In this document: in pieces, positions 42,169-51,678 of the stretch
Numbering within the stretch: the first letter of the stretch is position 1
Layout of the letters: the number at the start of each line of letters is the position of its first letter
Assembly (NCBI GenBank): GCA_023376005.1
Contig: CM042142.1
Location: forward strand, 49,105,051-49,169,050
Length of the DNA stretch: 64,000 nt
Direction of reading: 5' to 3'
Origin: Doryteuthis pealeii
Lineage: Eukaryota > Mollusca > Cephalopoda > Myopsida > Loliginidae
Notes under the pieces: model-generated
Seen by the model: only the letters and a program-made list of their open reading frames with translations
What the model was told of the DNA's origin: nothing
The model's database searches: none
Translations under genes and position numbers: made by a program

Positions 42169-42575
42169 CACACCAGTTTTAGCTGGTGGTCTTTTACTGC
42201 AGTCTGGCTGACAGTCAGATTCTTCAGGTCTTGTAGATGGCATTACTTTTTGACTCACCCTCGTATAACTCCTCAAGACTTTTTCCCACCAGTTTTAGCT
42301 GGTGGTCTTTTACTTCCGTCTGGTGACAGTCAGATTCTTCGGGTCTTGTGGATGTTTTAAAATTTAAACTTAGCCCAGACTACTTTCTGAATGAGTAAGA
42401 GACAAATCTTCTCGGTTTCTCTCGAGCCAGATACGAAAGATGTTCCTTTTGATTCTGGCCAGATATAAATGTCAAGTGGATGAGCATGTTTAAGTATCTG
42501 CTTTTTCTACGGTCAATGACATTTTTGTGCCTTTCAGCATATAATGCCACACTGCAAGATTCTAAACTCAAAAGC
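42169..42575 (-). pseudogene. Decayed LINE 3' end with duplicated hairpin tail
   Basis: The motif CACCAG-TTTTAG-CTGGTGG followed by TCTTTTACT and GACAGTCAGATTCTTC occurs twice (42173 and 42289), matching the tail of the LINE at 44815 (CACCAGTGTAAGCTGATGG). The minus strand encodes an ORF (42380-42571) containing KSRYLNMLIHLTFISGQ. The right-arm copy extends the reading frame to 167 codons (49749-50252), but the domain is unrecognised. A mariner-end-like GGCATTACTTTTTGACTCACC lies between the repeats. Confidence 0.5.
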
Positions 42576-42644
42576 TTCTATTACTGTTATGTAATGGTCA
42601 TCACCAACATCTTGGTGTCTAGATAAGATATATGTATATATATT

Positions 42645-42858
42645 TACCAACCCCTCCGCATGAGCAGGATGTGACACAAGGTCAATTTCTTAAGCGCAGT
42701 TCAACAGGTTTGAATTCAGAGTTTTTCCTTCTCCTAGACCGGTTGCCTAACCAAGGTTAAAGAGCCCAGTCTGCCATGCTATTTATCCATAGCTGGAGGA
42801 GAGTAGTTGGATTCATACCTTTCCCAAGGGTGTTAGCGCTAAGTGAAATGCAATTACC
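42645..42858 (-). mobile_element. SINE-A, head truncated
   Basis: The body is complete on the minus strand from AATTGCATTTCACTTAGCGC to CGGAGGGGTTGGTAAA. No box A/B remains. Confidence 0.8.
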
Positions 42859-42871
42859 ACTCTATATATCT

Positions 42872-43062
42872 ATTTACCAACCCCTCCGCACGAGCAGGAT
42901 GTGATACAAGGTCAATTTCTTAAGCGGGGTTCAACAGGTTTGAATTTAGAGTTTTCCTTCTCCTAGACTGGTTACCTAGCCATGGTTAAAGAACCCAGTC
43001 TGCCCTGCTATTTACCCATAGCTGGAGGGAGAGTAGGATTCATACCTTTTCCAAGGGTATTC
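42872..43062 (-). mobile_element. SINE-A, head truncated, second of a pair
   Basis: Same family and strand as the copy just upstream, cut off at AATACCCTTGGAAAAGG. H1 Helitron unit 1 begins 18 bp later. Confidence 0.8.
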
Positions 43063-43079
43063 CCACACTATATAGGATA

Positions 43080-43478
43080 CTAGAAGCGGCTACCCAGCGT
43101 CACCTGGGTAGTGGGGAGGTAAAAGCGTTAGTCTCGCAGATCCATTATTACTGAATATCGAGTTGGATCCTTGAAGGATGCCTCCATTAAAATCCCTATG
43201 TAAAAAAGACATTTCGTTGATCCAGCCACTCTGAAAATAAAAATTAATGTCTACTATTCAAAATATTAAATGCAAAAAAAAAAAAAAAATTCTATACTGT
43301 TATGATTTAAATTCTATTTTTTAATTATCTTCACTAATATAAATCAAGCCTTCGTTATTTTTGCTCAAAAATCAAGATCTGGTGATAGCGAATGTGTATA
43401 TATATTTACTTTGTCGTTAATTGTTTTATTTTCATAGTTTCCTCCGGACATACACACAAACTGCCCTTTATATATGTA
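43080..43478 (-). mobile_element. Helitron H1, tandem unit 1
   Basis: The minus strand ends with a perfect 8-bp stem (CTACCCAG / CTGGGTAG, loop GTGACG), CCGCTT, CTAG and then T. Its 5' end (TACATATATAAAGGG) directly abuts the CTAG of unit 2 and lacks the first TCTATC bases. A 16-bp A run lies near 43275. Confidence 0.8.
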
Positions 43479-43890
43479 CTAGCAGCGGCTACCCGACATT
43501 GCCGGGGTAGAGGAGGATTTTTTTAAGTTAGTCCCACAGATCCATTATTACTGAATCATGAGTTGAATCCTTGTGGGATGCCCCATTTAAATCCTTATGT
43601 AAATAAACAAAAAGACCTTGCATTGATCCAGCTACTCTAAAAAGAAAGGTTAATGTCTACTATCTAAAATATTAAATGAAAATAAATCCATGCTGTCATC
43701 ATTTAAATTTATTTTTTAATTATCTTCATGAATATAAATCAAATCTCTATTATTTTTGCTCAAAAACCAAGCCCTGATGATATTTAATGTGTATATATAT
43801 TTATTTTGTCGTCAATTGTTTTATTTTCGAGGTTTCCTCTGGACATGCATATACACACAACTGCCCTTTATATATGCATTGATAGATAGA
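43479..43890 (-). mobile_element. Helitron H1, tandem unit 2
   Basis: The minus strand starts TCTATCTATCAATGC after an A and ends with CTACCC...GGGTAG hairpin (one bulge), CCGCTG and CTAG. It is near-identical in layout to unit 1, which follows in the same direction. Confidence 0.8.
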
Positions 43891-43894
43891 TGAT

Positions 43895-44165
43895 TGGAGG
43901 CACGTGGTGTAGTGGTGTAGTGGTTAGAGTCATAGGAAAACCTGGACGAGGCTGTTTGCATTTCACATCATGTTAATACTCTGGGAAAGGTATGCATTCA
44001 ATTACTCTCCTCCAGCTATGGGTAAATAGTAAGGCAGACTGGACTCTTTAACCATGGCTAGGTAACGTGTCTAGAAGAAGAAAAAACTCTGAATTCAAAC
44101 CTGTTTAAACTCTGCTTGACAAATTGAACTTGTGTCGCATCCTGCTCGTGTGTGTGGGGGGGGCG
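43895..44165 (+). mobile_element. SINE-A with box A duplication and head deletion
   Basis: GGCACGTGGTGTAGTGGTG then TAGTGGTTAGAGTC shows a duplicated GTGTAGTG. The stretch from box A to box B is shortened (GGAAAACCTGGACG), losing box B. The body continues to CATCCTGCTCGTG. Confidence 0.8.
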
Positions 44166-44189
44166 CTAAATATATATGATGGATATGAT

Positions 44190-44545
44190 TGACTGGGAAA
44201 TCATATAACTGTGTAAACAAATGATTATTACTATCAAATGGTAATAGTTACTTGAAACCACATAATTGTGTTTATTAGATTATTAGAATTAGGTAGGGAC
44301 ACTTGAAACCATATTACTGTGTGCAAACAAATTATTATTATTATTATTTATTATTATTATTATTATTATTACTTAGGAATAATCACTTGAAATTTTGTAT
44401 AAATTATTAGCATTAGATAGGATACTTGATGCCATATAATGTGTGCAAACAAATCCTTATTATTAAATTACAATAGTTTCTTGAAACTATATAATTACAT
44501 ATAAATTATTAGTATCACATAGGAACACTTGAAACCATATAATAG
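44190..44545. repeat. Minisatellite of R1b-derived units
   Basis: About seven imperfect units of 40-85 bp share GGAACACTTGAAACCATATA and TGTGTGCAAACAAATTATTA. The unit equals the R1b 3' segment at 15880-15955. Confidence 0.65.
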
Positions 44546-44564
44546 TATTAATTATCAATATTAT

Positions 44565-44760
44565 CATTACTCCTTGTGATACCAGTGATAGCTGATGGTC
44601 ATTCACTGGAGTCTGAATGACAGCAAGTCTTCTCAGGTCTACAGGACTCTTCTGAGTATTCTAGTCGATCTTAACTATGCTGTTGTCTGTAGAATTTCGA
44701 TTCTTCCTCTGATTTCCAATTCCTCCAGTTTTTTTTCCAAACTCTTGGGACCATTTTAAG
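44565..44760 (-). pseudogene. LINE 3' end, second decayed copy
   Basis: ACCAGTGATAGCTGATGGTC, GAATGACAGCAAGTCTTCTC, AGGACTCTTCTGAGTATTC and TTCCTCTGATTTCC repeat the end of the LINE directly to the right. A TAA/TTA microsatellite separates the two. Confidence 0.65.
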
Positions 44761-44764
44761 GCCA

Positions 44765-45300
44765 GCAATTACAAATTATTATTATTATTAATTATTATTA
44801 TTATTATTATTATTATAGAGTTTTTCACACCAGTGTAAGCTGATGGTCTTTCACTGAAGTCTGAGTAAACAACAAGTCTCCTCAGGTTTCCAGGACTCTT
44901 CTGAATACTCTAGCCAATTGCAGCAATGCAGTAGTCTGAATGGTCTCAATTCTTCATCTGATTTCCAATTCACCCAAATTCTTTCCAGAGCTTTGTGGAT
45001 CGTTCCAAGGGCACCAATTACAATTGCGTACAACCTTCTTCATGTTCCACAGTTTTCTTAATTCTCTGGCAAAGTCCAAGTATTTGTCTACCTTTTGGTT
45101 TCTTTCATTTTCACTCAGTGGTCATCCAGGACGGCAAATCCATGAGATGACAGGTTCTCTTCTTCTTGTCAATGAATACTAGGTCAGGTCTCCTGACTGG
45201 GATTTAGGATATCCATCTGTACTTCAAAGTCCCAGAGAATTTATGTGTCTCATTTCTCCGGGACAGGTTCAGGCTTGTGCATATACCATTTAGTTGTATG
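44765..45300 (-). pseudogene. Non-LTR retrotransposon C-terminus, possible PD-(D/E)XK endonuclease
   Basis: The minus strand with frameshifts reads KILWDFEVQM, RRPDLVFID, KKRT, DFAV-DDH, VKMKE, DKYLDLARE, KLWNMK, VIGALGT and DLLSL. In an intact copy the RPDL...DFAV...K arrangement resembles the restriction-like endonuclease found C-terminal to RT in R2/NeSL-type LINEs. That assignment is inference. The ORF ends about 50 bp before CACCAGTGTAAGC, and the element finishes with GTGTGAAAAACTC and a (TAA)n tail at 44765-44815. Frameshifts and the missing RT make it inactive. Confidence 0.65.
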
Positions 45301-45324
45301 GTGAACAAAAAAAAAACAAAAACA

Positions 45325-46119
45325 AAAAACACACTCTGGGTGGTGTAAAAATGTATTTTTGAAAGATATTGCCTGAGTTGGGGAGGGGGGTTAAAAATTC
45401 TGTGTCAGAGGGTTTATATCATAAGTAAGTAAGATCATCAAATTTGAAGAGTAAAAAATAAAATGATTTGAAATGGAAACTTAGTTCTGTCCTCCTCAAA
45501 TGAACTGTTGTGTGCATCTATTAATTATTAATCAAATAATTATTTTGAATATTTTACACATAAAATCATAAGTATTTATTTATTAGTAAACTTTTAGTTA
45601 ACTTCTTATTACTGAAAAAAGGGTGAGAGTAAAAAATAATTTTTTAAATTAATTATAAATTTTGCAAATAATTTTTCCATTTAAAGTCATAATACAATTA
45701 TTGGGCCATATGACCTTTAGGCACCCCTTCTATGATCTCGATTCACAAGGACACTTTTCTCATTACACCGTCAGAATCCGGTTGTTTGTTAGGGGTTAGG
45801 TTTAGGGTTAAGGGTTAGGGTTAGGCGGTTAGTTTATAATAAAAATAAAACTCTAAAATTGTCTGTTAACAATTAACCGATTTTGATGGTGTAAATGGGG
45901 AAAAAAAGTCCCAACAAATCAAGATCACAAAAGGGGTGCCTAAAGTTTTATGGTCCCAATTATTTAATTAATTTCACAGTTTATATAGTTTACTTATTTA
46001 ATAATATATAGCTTATTTATTCATATTGTCATTATTACAATGGAAAGGATTCAAATGTTGCAATTATTAGGAACAGATTTTATTTATTTTATCAATACTG
46101 ATTTTTTTTTCATTCTATG
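45325..46119 (-). mobile_element. Helitron-like H2, copy interrupted by ITS-MITE D
   Basis: It is related to 14659-15108 along ACACCACCCAGAGTGTG (minus), TTTGAAATGGAAACTTAG and CACTCTCACCC... The 3' CTAG is lost and the 5' 80 bp are missing because the palindrome turns at 46120. The spacer supplies them. Confidence 0.65.
45695..45964 (-). mobile_element. ITS-MITE copy D with 8-bp duplication
   Basis: CAATTATT occurs at 45695-45702 and 45957-45964. The element (45703-45956) has ends GGGCCATATGACC and TTTATGGTCC, with centre GGGGTTAGGTTTAGGGTTAA and more TTAGGG units. It is nested in H2. Confidence 0.9.
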
Positions 46120-46200
46120 ATAATTGGAGATTTGCGTCTCTATTTGTCCTGTAACCGAAACTATGTCTCTGCTTACATCACAATAACAAAAATCGCCAAG
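46114..46200 (+). other. Palindrome spacer: 5' end of an H2 Helitron
   Basis: 46121-46200 is the only unpaired part between the arms. TCTATGATAATTGGAGATTTG, then CTGTAACCGAAACTATGTC, matches the H2 5' end (TCTATTAATAATGGAGATT, TATAACCAAAACTAAGTC), running into the right arm. CATTCTATGA and GCATAGAATG mark the turn. Confidence 0.8.
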
Positions 46201-46354
46201 CATAGAATGAAAAAAAATCAGTGATAAAATAAATAAAATCTTCCTAAAAATTCAAACATTTGAATCCTTTCCATTTAATAATGACAATATGAATAAATAA
46301 GCTATATATATTAAATAAGTAAACTATATAACTGTGAAATTAATTAAATAATTG

Positions 46355-46620
46355 GGACCATAAAACCTTTAGGCACCCCTTTTGATCTTGATTTGTTGGG
46401 ACTTTTTTTTCCATTTACACCATCAAAATCCGGTTAATTGTTAAACAACAAATTTTTAGAGTTTTATTTTTTAATTATAAAACTAACCCCTTAACCCTTA
46501 ACCCTTAACCCTAAACCTAACCCCTTAAACAAACAACCGGATTCTGACGGTTTGTAAATGAGAAAAAGTGTCCTTGCTGAATCGAGATCATAGAAGGGGT
46601 GCCTAAAGGTCATATGGCCC
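46355..46620 (+). mobile_element. ITS-MITE, mirror of copy D
   Basis: AATAATTG flanks (46347-46354, 46621-46628) mirror the CAATTATT duplication. Telomere-like centre TAACCCTTAACCCTAAACC. Confidence 0.85.
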
Positions 46621-46989
46621 AATAATTGTATTATGACTTTAAATGGAAAAATTATTTGCCAAAAATTTATAATTAATTAAAAAATTATTTTTACTCTCAC
46701 CCTTTTTCAGTAATAAGAAGTTAACTAAAAGTTTACTAATAAATAAATACTTATGATTTATGTGTAAATATTCAAATAATTATTTGATTAATAATTAATA
46801 GATGCACACAACAGTTCATTTGAGGAGGACAGAACTAAGTTTCCATTTCAAATCATTTTTATTTTTTTACTCTTCAAATTTGATGATCTTACTTAACTTA
46901 TGATATAAACCCTCTGACACAGAATTTTTAACCCCCCTCCCCCAACTCAGGCAATATCTTCAAAAATACATTTTTACACCACCCAGAGT

Positions 46990-47500
46990 GTGTTTTTTGT
47001 TTTTGTTTTTTTTGTTCACCATACAACTAAATGGTATATGCACAAGCCTGAACCTGTCCCGGAGAATGAGACACATAAAATTCTCTGGGACTTTGAAGTA
47101 CAGATGGACACCTAATCCCAGTCAGGAGACCTGACCTATATTCATGACAAGAAGAAGAGAACCTGTCATCTCATGGATTTTGCCGTCCTGGATGACCACT
47201 GAGTGAAAATGAAAGAAACCAAAAAGGTAGACAAATACTTGGACTTTGCCAGAGAATTAAGAAAACTGTGGAACATGAAGAAGGTTGTACCAATTGTAAT
47301 TGGCTGCCCTTGAACGATCCACAAAGCTCTGGAAAAGATGGGTGAATTGGGGAATCAGATGAAGAATTTGAGACCATTCAGACTACTGCATTGCTGCAAT
47401 TGGCTAGAGTATTCAGAAGAGTCCTGGAAACCTGAGGAGACTTGTTGTTACTCAGACTTCATGAAAGACCATCAGCACACTGGTGTGAAAAACTCATATA
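46990..47500 (+). pseudogene. LINE C-terminus, mirror of 44765-45300
   Basis: The plus strand shows the same KPEPVPENET, DFEVQMD, RPDLYS, TCHLMDF, DDH, VKMKET and LDFARELRKLWNMK order in shifting frames. It ends in CACTGGTGTGAAAAACTC and a (TAA)n tail near 47500-47530. The second tail copy follows at 47545-47740. Confidence 0.7.
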
Positions 47501-47949
47501 ATAATAATAATAATAATAATAATAAGTAATAATAATAATTTGTAATTGCTGGCCTTAAAATGGCCCCAAGAGTTTGGAAAAAAAACTGGAGGAATTGGAA
47601 ATCAGAGGGAAGAATCGAAATTCTACAGACAACAGCATAGTTAAGATCGACTAGAATACTCAGAAGAGTCCTGTAGACCTGAGAAACTTGCTGTCATTCA
47701 GACTCCAGGAATGACCATCAGCTATCACTAGGTATCACAAGGAGTAATGATAATATTGATAATTAATACTATTAATATGGTTTCAAGTTGTTCCTATGTG
47801 ATACAATAATAATTATATGTAATTATATAGTTTCAAAGAAACTATTGTAATTTAATAATAAGGATTTGTTTGCACACAATTTATATGGCATCAAGTATTC
47901 CTATCTAATGCTAATAATTTATACAAAATTTCAAGTGATTTATTCCTAA

Positions 47950-47982
<33 letters not shown>

Positions 47983-48161
47983 TAATAATTTGTTTGCAAC
48001 ACAGTAATATGGTTTCAAGTGTCCCTACCTAATTCTAATAATCTAATAAACACAATTATGTGGTTTCAAGTAACTATTACCATTTGATAGTAATAATCAT
48101 TTGTTTTACACAGTTATATGATTTCCCAGTCAATCATATCCATTCATATATATTAGCGCCC

Positions 48162-48423
48162 CCCCCCACACACGAGCAGGATGCGACACAAGTTCAATTT
48201 GTCAAGCAGAGTTTAACAGTTTGAATTCAGAGTTTTTTTCTTCTTCTAGACACGTTACCTAGCCATGGTTAAAGAGTCCAGTCTGCCTTACTATTTACCC
48301 ATAGCTGGAGGAGAGAATTGAATGCATACCTTTCCCAAAGTATTAACATGATGTGAAATGCAAACAGCCTCGTCCAGGTTTTCCTATGACTCTAACCACT
48401 ACACCACTACACCACGTGCCTCC
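48162..48423 (-). mobile_element. SINE-A, mirror of 43895-44165
   Basis: Same box A duplication and head deletion, which shows it is the same locus read from the other strand. Confidence 0.8.
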
Positions 48424-48429
48424 AATCAT

Positions 48430-49225
48430 TCTATCTATCAAGTGCATATATAAAGGGCAGTGTGTGTATGCATGTCCAGAGGAAACCTCGAAAATAAAAC
48501 AATTGACGACAAAATAAATATATATACACATTAAATATCATCAGGGCTTGGTTTTGAGCAAAAATAATAGAGATTTGATTTTATATTCATGAGATAATTA
48601 AAAAATAAATTTAAATGATGACAGCATGGATTTTTTCAGTTAATATTTTAATAGTAGACATTAACCTTTCTTTTTAGAGTAGCTGGATCAATGCAAGGTC
48701 TTTTTGTTTATTTACATAAGGATTTAAATGGGGCATCCCACAAGATTCAACTCATGATCAGAATAATGGATGCTGTGGGACTAACTTAAAAAATCCTCCT
48801 CTACCCCGGCAATGTCGGGTAGACCGCTGCTAGTACATATATAAAGGGCAGTGTGGTGTATGTCCGGAGGAAAAACTATGAAAATAAAACAATTAACGAC
48901 AAAGTAAAATATATACACATTCGCTATCACCAGATCTTGATTTTGAGCAAAATAACGAAGCTTGATTTATATTAGTGAAAGAAATTAAAAAATAGAATTT
49001 AAATCATAACAGTATAGAATTTTTTTTTTTTTTGCATTAATATTTTGAATAGTAGACATTAAGTTTTATTTTCAAGAGTGGCTGGATCAACGAAATGTCT
49101 TTTTTACATAGGATTTAATGGAGGCATCCTTCAAGGATCCAACTCGAATTCAGTAATAATGGATCTGCAGACCTAACGTTTTACCTCCCCACTACCCAGG
49201 TGACGCTGGGTTAGCCGGCTTCTAG
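48430..49225 (+). mobile_element. Helitron H1 tandem pair, mirror copy
   Basis: Units 48430-48833 and 48834-49225, with CTAG at 48830-48833 and 49222-49225. Indels (GGGTAGACCGC, GGGTTAGCCGG) disturb the hairpin regions that are intact in the left arm. Confidence 0.75.
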
Positions 49226-49239
49226 TATCCTATTATAGT

Positions 49240-49668
49240 GTGGGAATGTACCTTGGAAAAGGTATGAATTCACTACTCTCCCTCCAGCTATGGGTAAATA
49301 GCAGGGCAGACTGGGTCTTTAACCATGGCTAGGTAACCAGTCTAGGAGAAGGAAAACTCTAAATTCAAACCTGTTGAACCCCGCTTAAGAAATTGACCTT
49401 GTATCAACATCCTGCTCGGCGGAGGGTTGGTAAATAGATATATAGAGTGGTAATTGCATTTTCACTTAGCGCTAACACCCTGGGAAAGGTATGAATCCAA
49501 CTACTCTTCCTCCAGCTATGGATAAATAGCATGCAGACTGGGCTCTTTAACCTTGGTTAGGCAACCGGTCTAGGAGAAGGAAAAACTCTGATTCAACCTG
49601 TTGAACTGCGCTTAAGAAATTGACCTTGTGTCACATCCTGCTCAAATGCGGAGGTTGGTAAATATATA
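49240..49668 (+). mobile_element. Two SINE-A bodies, mirror of 42645-43062
   Basis: Bodies at 49240-49437 and 49447-49668, both without box A/B. Confidence 0.75.
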
Positions 49669-49699
49669 TACATATATCTTTCTAGGAACACCAAGATGT

Positions 49700-50149
49700 T
49701 GGTGATGACCATTACATAACAGTAATAGAAGCTTTTGAGTTTAGAATCTTGCAGTGTTGGCATTATATGCTGAAAGGCACAAAAATGTCATTGACCGTTA
49801 GAAAAAGCAGATACTTAAACATGCTCATCCACTTGACATTTATATCTGGCCAGAATCAAAAGGAACATCTTTCGTATCTGGCTCGAGAGAAACCGAGAAG
49901 ATTGTGTCGCTTACTCATTCAGAAAGTAGTCTGGGCTAAGTTTAATTTTAAAACACATCCACAAGACCCGAAGAATCTGACTGTCACCCAGACGGAAGTA
50001 AAAGACCACCAGCTAAAACTGGGTGGAAAAAGTCTTGAGGAGTTATACGAGGTGAGTCAAAAAGTAATGCCATCTACAAGACCTGAAGAATCTGACTGTC
50101 AGCCAGACTGCAGTAAAAGACCACCAGCTAAAACTGGTGTGAAAAAGTC
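49700..50149 (+). pseudogene. Decayed LINE 3' end, mirror of 42169-42575
   Basis: It contains the 167-codon ORF start (49749) and the duplicated AAAGACCACCAGCTAAAAC tail motif with GAGTCAAAAAGTAATGCC between. No recognised domain. Confidence 0.5.
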
Positions 50150-50394
50150 GGCACATATGACCTTTAGGCACTCCTTTTGTGATCTGGTTTCATATGGACA
50201 TTGTTTTCATTTACACCGTCAAAATCTGCAGTTTGTTAGGGTTAGGGGGTAGGGGTTAGGGTTAGGGTTAGTTTTATAATTAAAAAACTCTAAAAATCGT
50301 TTGTAACAAACAACCGGGATTTGACAGTGTAAATGAAAAAAAATGTCCTTATGAAACGAGATCGCAAAAGGGGTGCCTAAAGGTCATATGGTCC
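50150..50394 (-). mobile_element. ITS-MITE, mirror of copy C
   Basis: Flanks AAAAAGTC on both sides mirror GACTTTTT. Centre GGGTTAGGGTTAGGGTTAG-type repeats. Confidence 0.85.
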
Positions 50395-51234
50395 AAAAAG
50401 TCTTAAGGAGTGATTAAAAAGTAATGCCACTTTCTTTATTTCATGTGAAGTTTTTTTTATAAAACTTGTGGGCGTATTAAAACTCCCATGGCGGCCTTCA
50501 CCGGAAGAACTTTCTGCTCATGTCCGACAAAAAAGGACTGTCCCCTGACCCCCAAAAGAATCTCTTGGACAATTCGAGTCTGGTTCTTAACTGAGTGTAG
50601 TCGCTTCCTAGGGGCCAGGGGGATATCCCTGGTCTAGTGCTAGCAATCTCCCTGTCTAGTGCTAGCAAAAGGGGATAGACTCCCTCACTGTCCGGCTGAT
50701 ACCGACAATAGACATACACCGTGCTACTTTACTTGCTTACCCCAGAAAAACAAAGAAATCTTCTTAAAACCAAGCTCTAGTGCAGAAATCTCGTCCAAGG
50801 AATAAACACTTGGGCTGTCTCCCTTGTAAGATACTCTGGAACCATTCTTAAAATGGACAAGAAAGGAGCTTCTGACAGATGGACCAAAAGACAAGGAACC
50901 TGATAATGATGCACAATGCATTACACCTGAGAGATAACATTAAACAGACTAATGTATCTAGAAAAGGAGGAAGATGGTCTTGCTAGCATTGAGGATTGGT
51001 GCGACAATTCGAGGACTCGAACAATACACTAAAAAGAGCAAAAGAAAGACTAATTACAGTAGGCAGGAGTATAAATAATGTCACCAAGGATCAATTATAT
51101 CAAAGCAAAAATCTGAATAAGACGCAAAAGAATAGTTAGTGTAGGATGTGAGGAGATATAAGACGTGGCGGTTCGTTGGGATTATTGCCCTTACTTGTCC
51201 ACGTCCTTAAATAGACAACTAAGTTCCTTTCGAG

Positions 51235-51678
51235 CGTAGTTATAAAAAGATAATATAATAAGGTTTAAAAGTATTAATAAAGAGGTTTAAAGTTCTTTAT
51301 AATAGTTGAATGCTCAGAGGTAACCTTCAACGTGGGTACAGTGTGTTACATAAAATATTCCGACAAAGTTATATATAATTAATAAGACAGACGTTAATAC
51401 GGAGCACATAGAAAATACATTCAGGACAAATATATAAACATGCATAAAGAAAGTAGGTGTAGGACTGACGTCCTTAAAAATGTCACTTACTGATAGCTGG
51501 TTTGGAGGCAAAGGCCCCCTTAAGGAGTAAGAGGCACAAGCGTCTAAACCATATGAAGTGTTGCCTTGTCCCACTGCTGCCTAAATACCCTAGCCACCTA
51601 TCGGCGAACAACCCGTAGCAAGGGGAGACAACCCTATTGGACTCATGTCCAATCGGAATTACCATTTTACTGACCCAA
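51235..51678 (-). mobile_element. LTR-like block, mirror of 40655-41090
   Basis: CATAAAATATTCCGACAAAG and TCACTTACTGATAGCTGG in reverse order. Confidence 0.6.

Larger units (their letters stand above)
32098..46120 (+). repeat. Giant palindrome, left arm (~14.0 kb)
   Basis: From GATCCAAGTCCTGCAGACG at 32098 to CATTCTATGA at 46120, every element here returns in reverse complement between 46201 and 60208. Coordinates of partners sum to about 92310. Arm lengths differ by only about 15 bp. In a sampled stretch (36182-36301 against 56041-56160) I count three one-base indels and no substitutions. Confidence 0.97.

Noticed and set aside
44190..44545. CRISPR-like array
   Set aside because: Units vary from 40 to 85 bp, there is no constant repeat with unique spacers, and the host is eukaryotic.
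49749..50252. 167-codon ORF, the longest in the window
   Set aside because: It spans decayed LINE tail plus ITS-MITE, lies in the indel-rich mirror arm, and the left-arm equivalent is interrupted. The length is likely a product of sequence errors.
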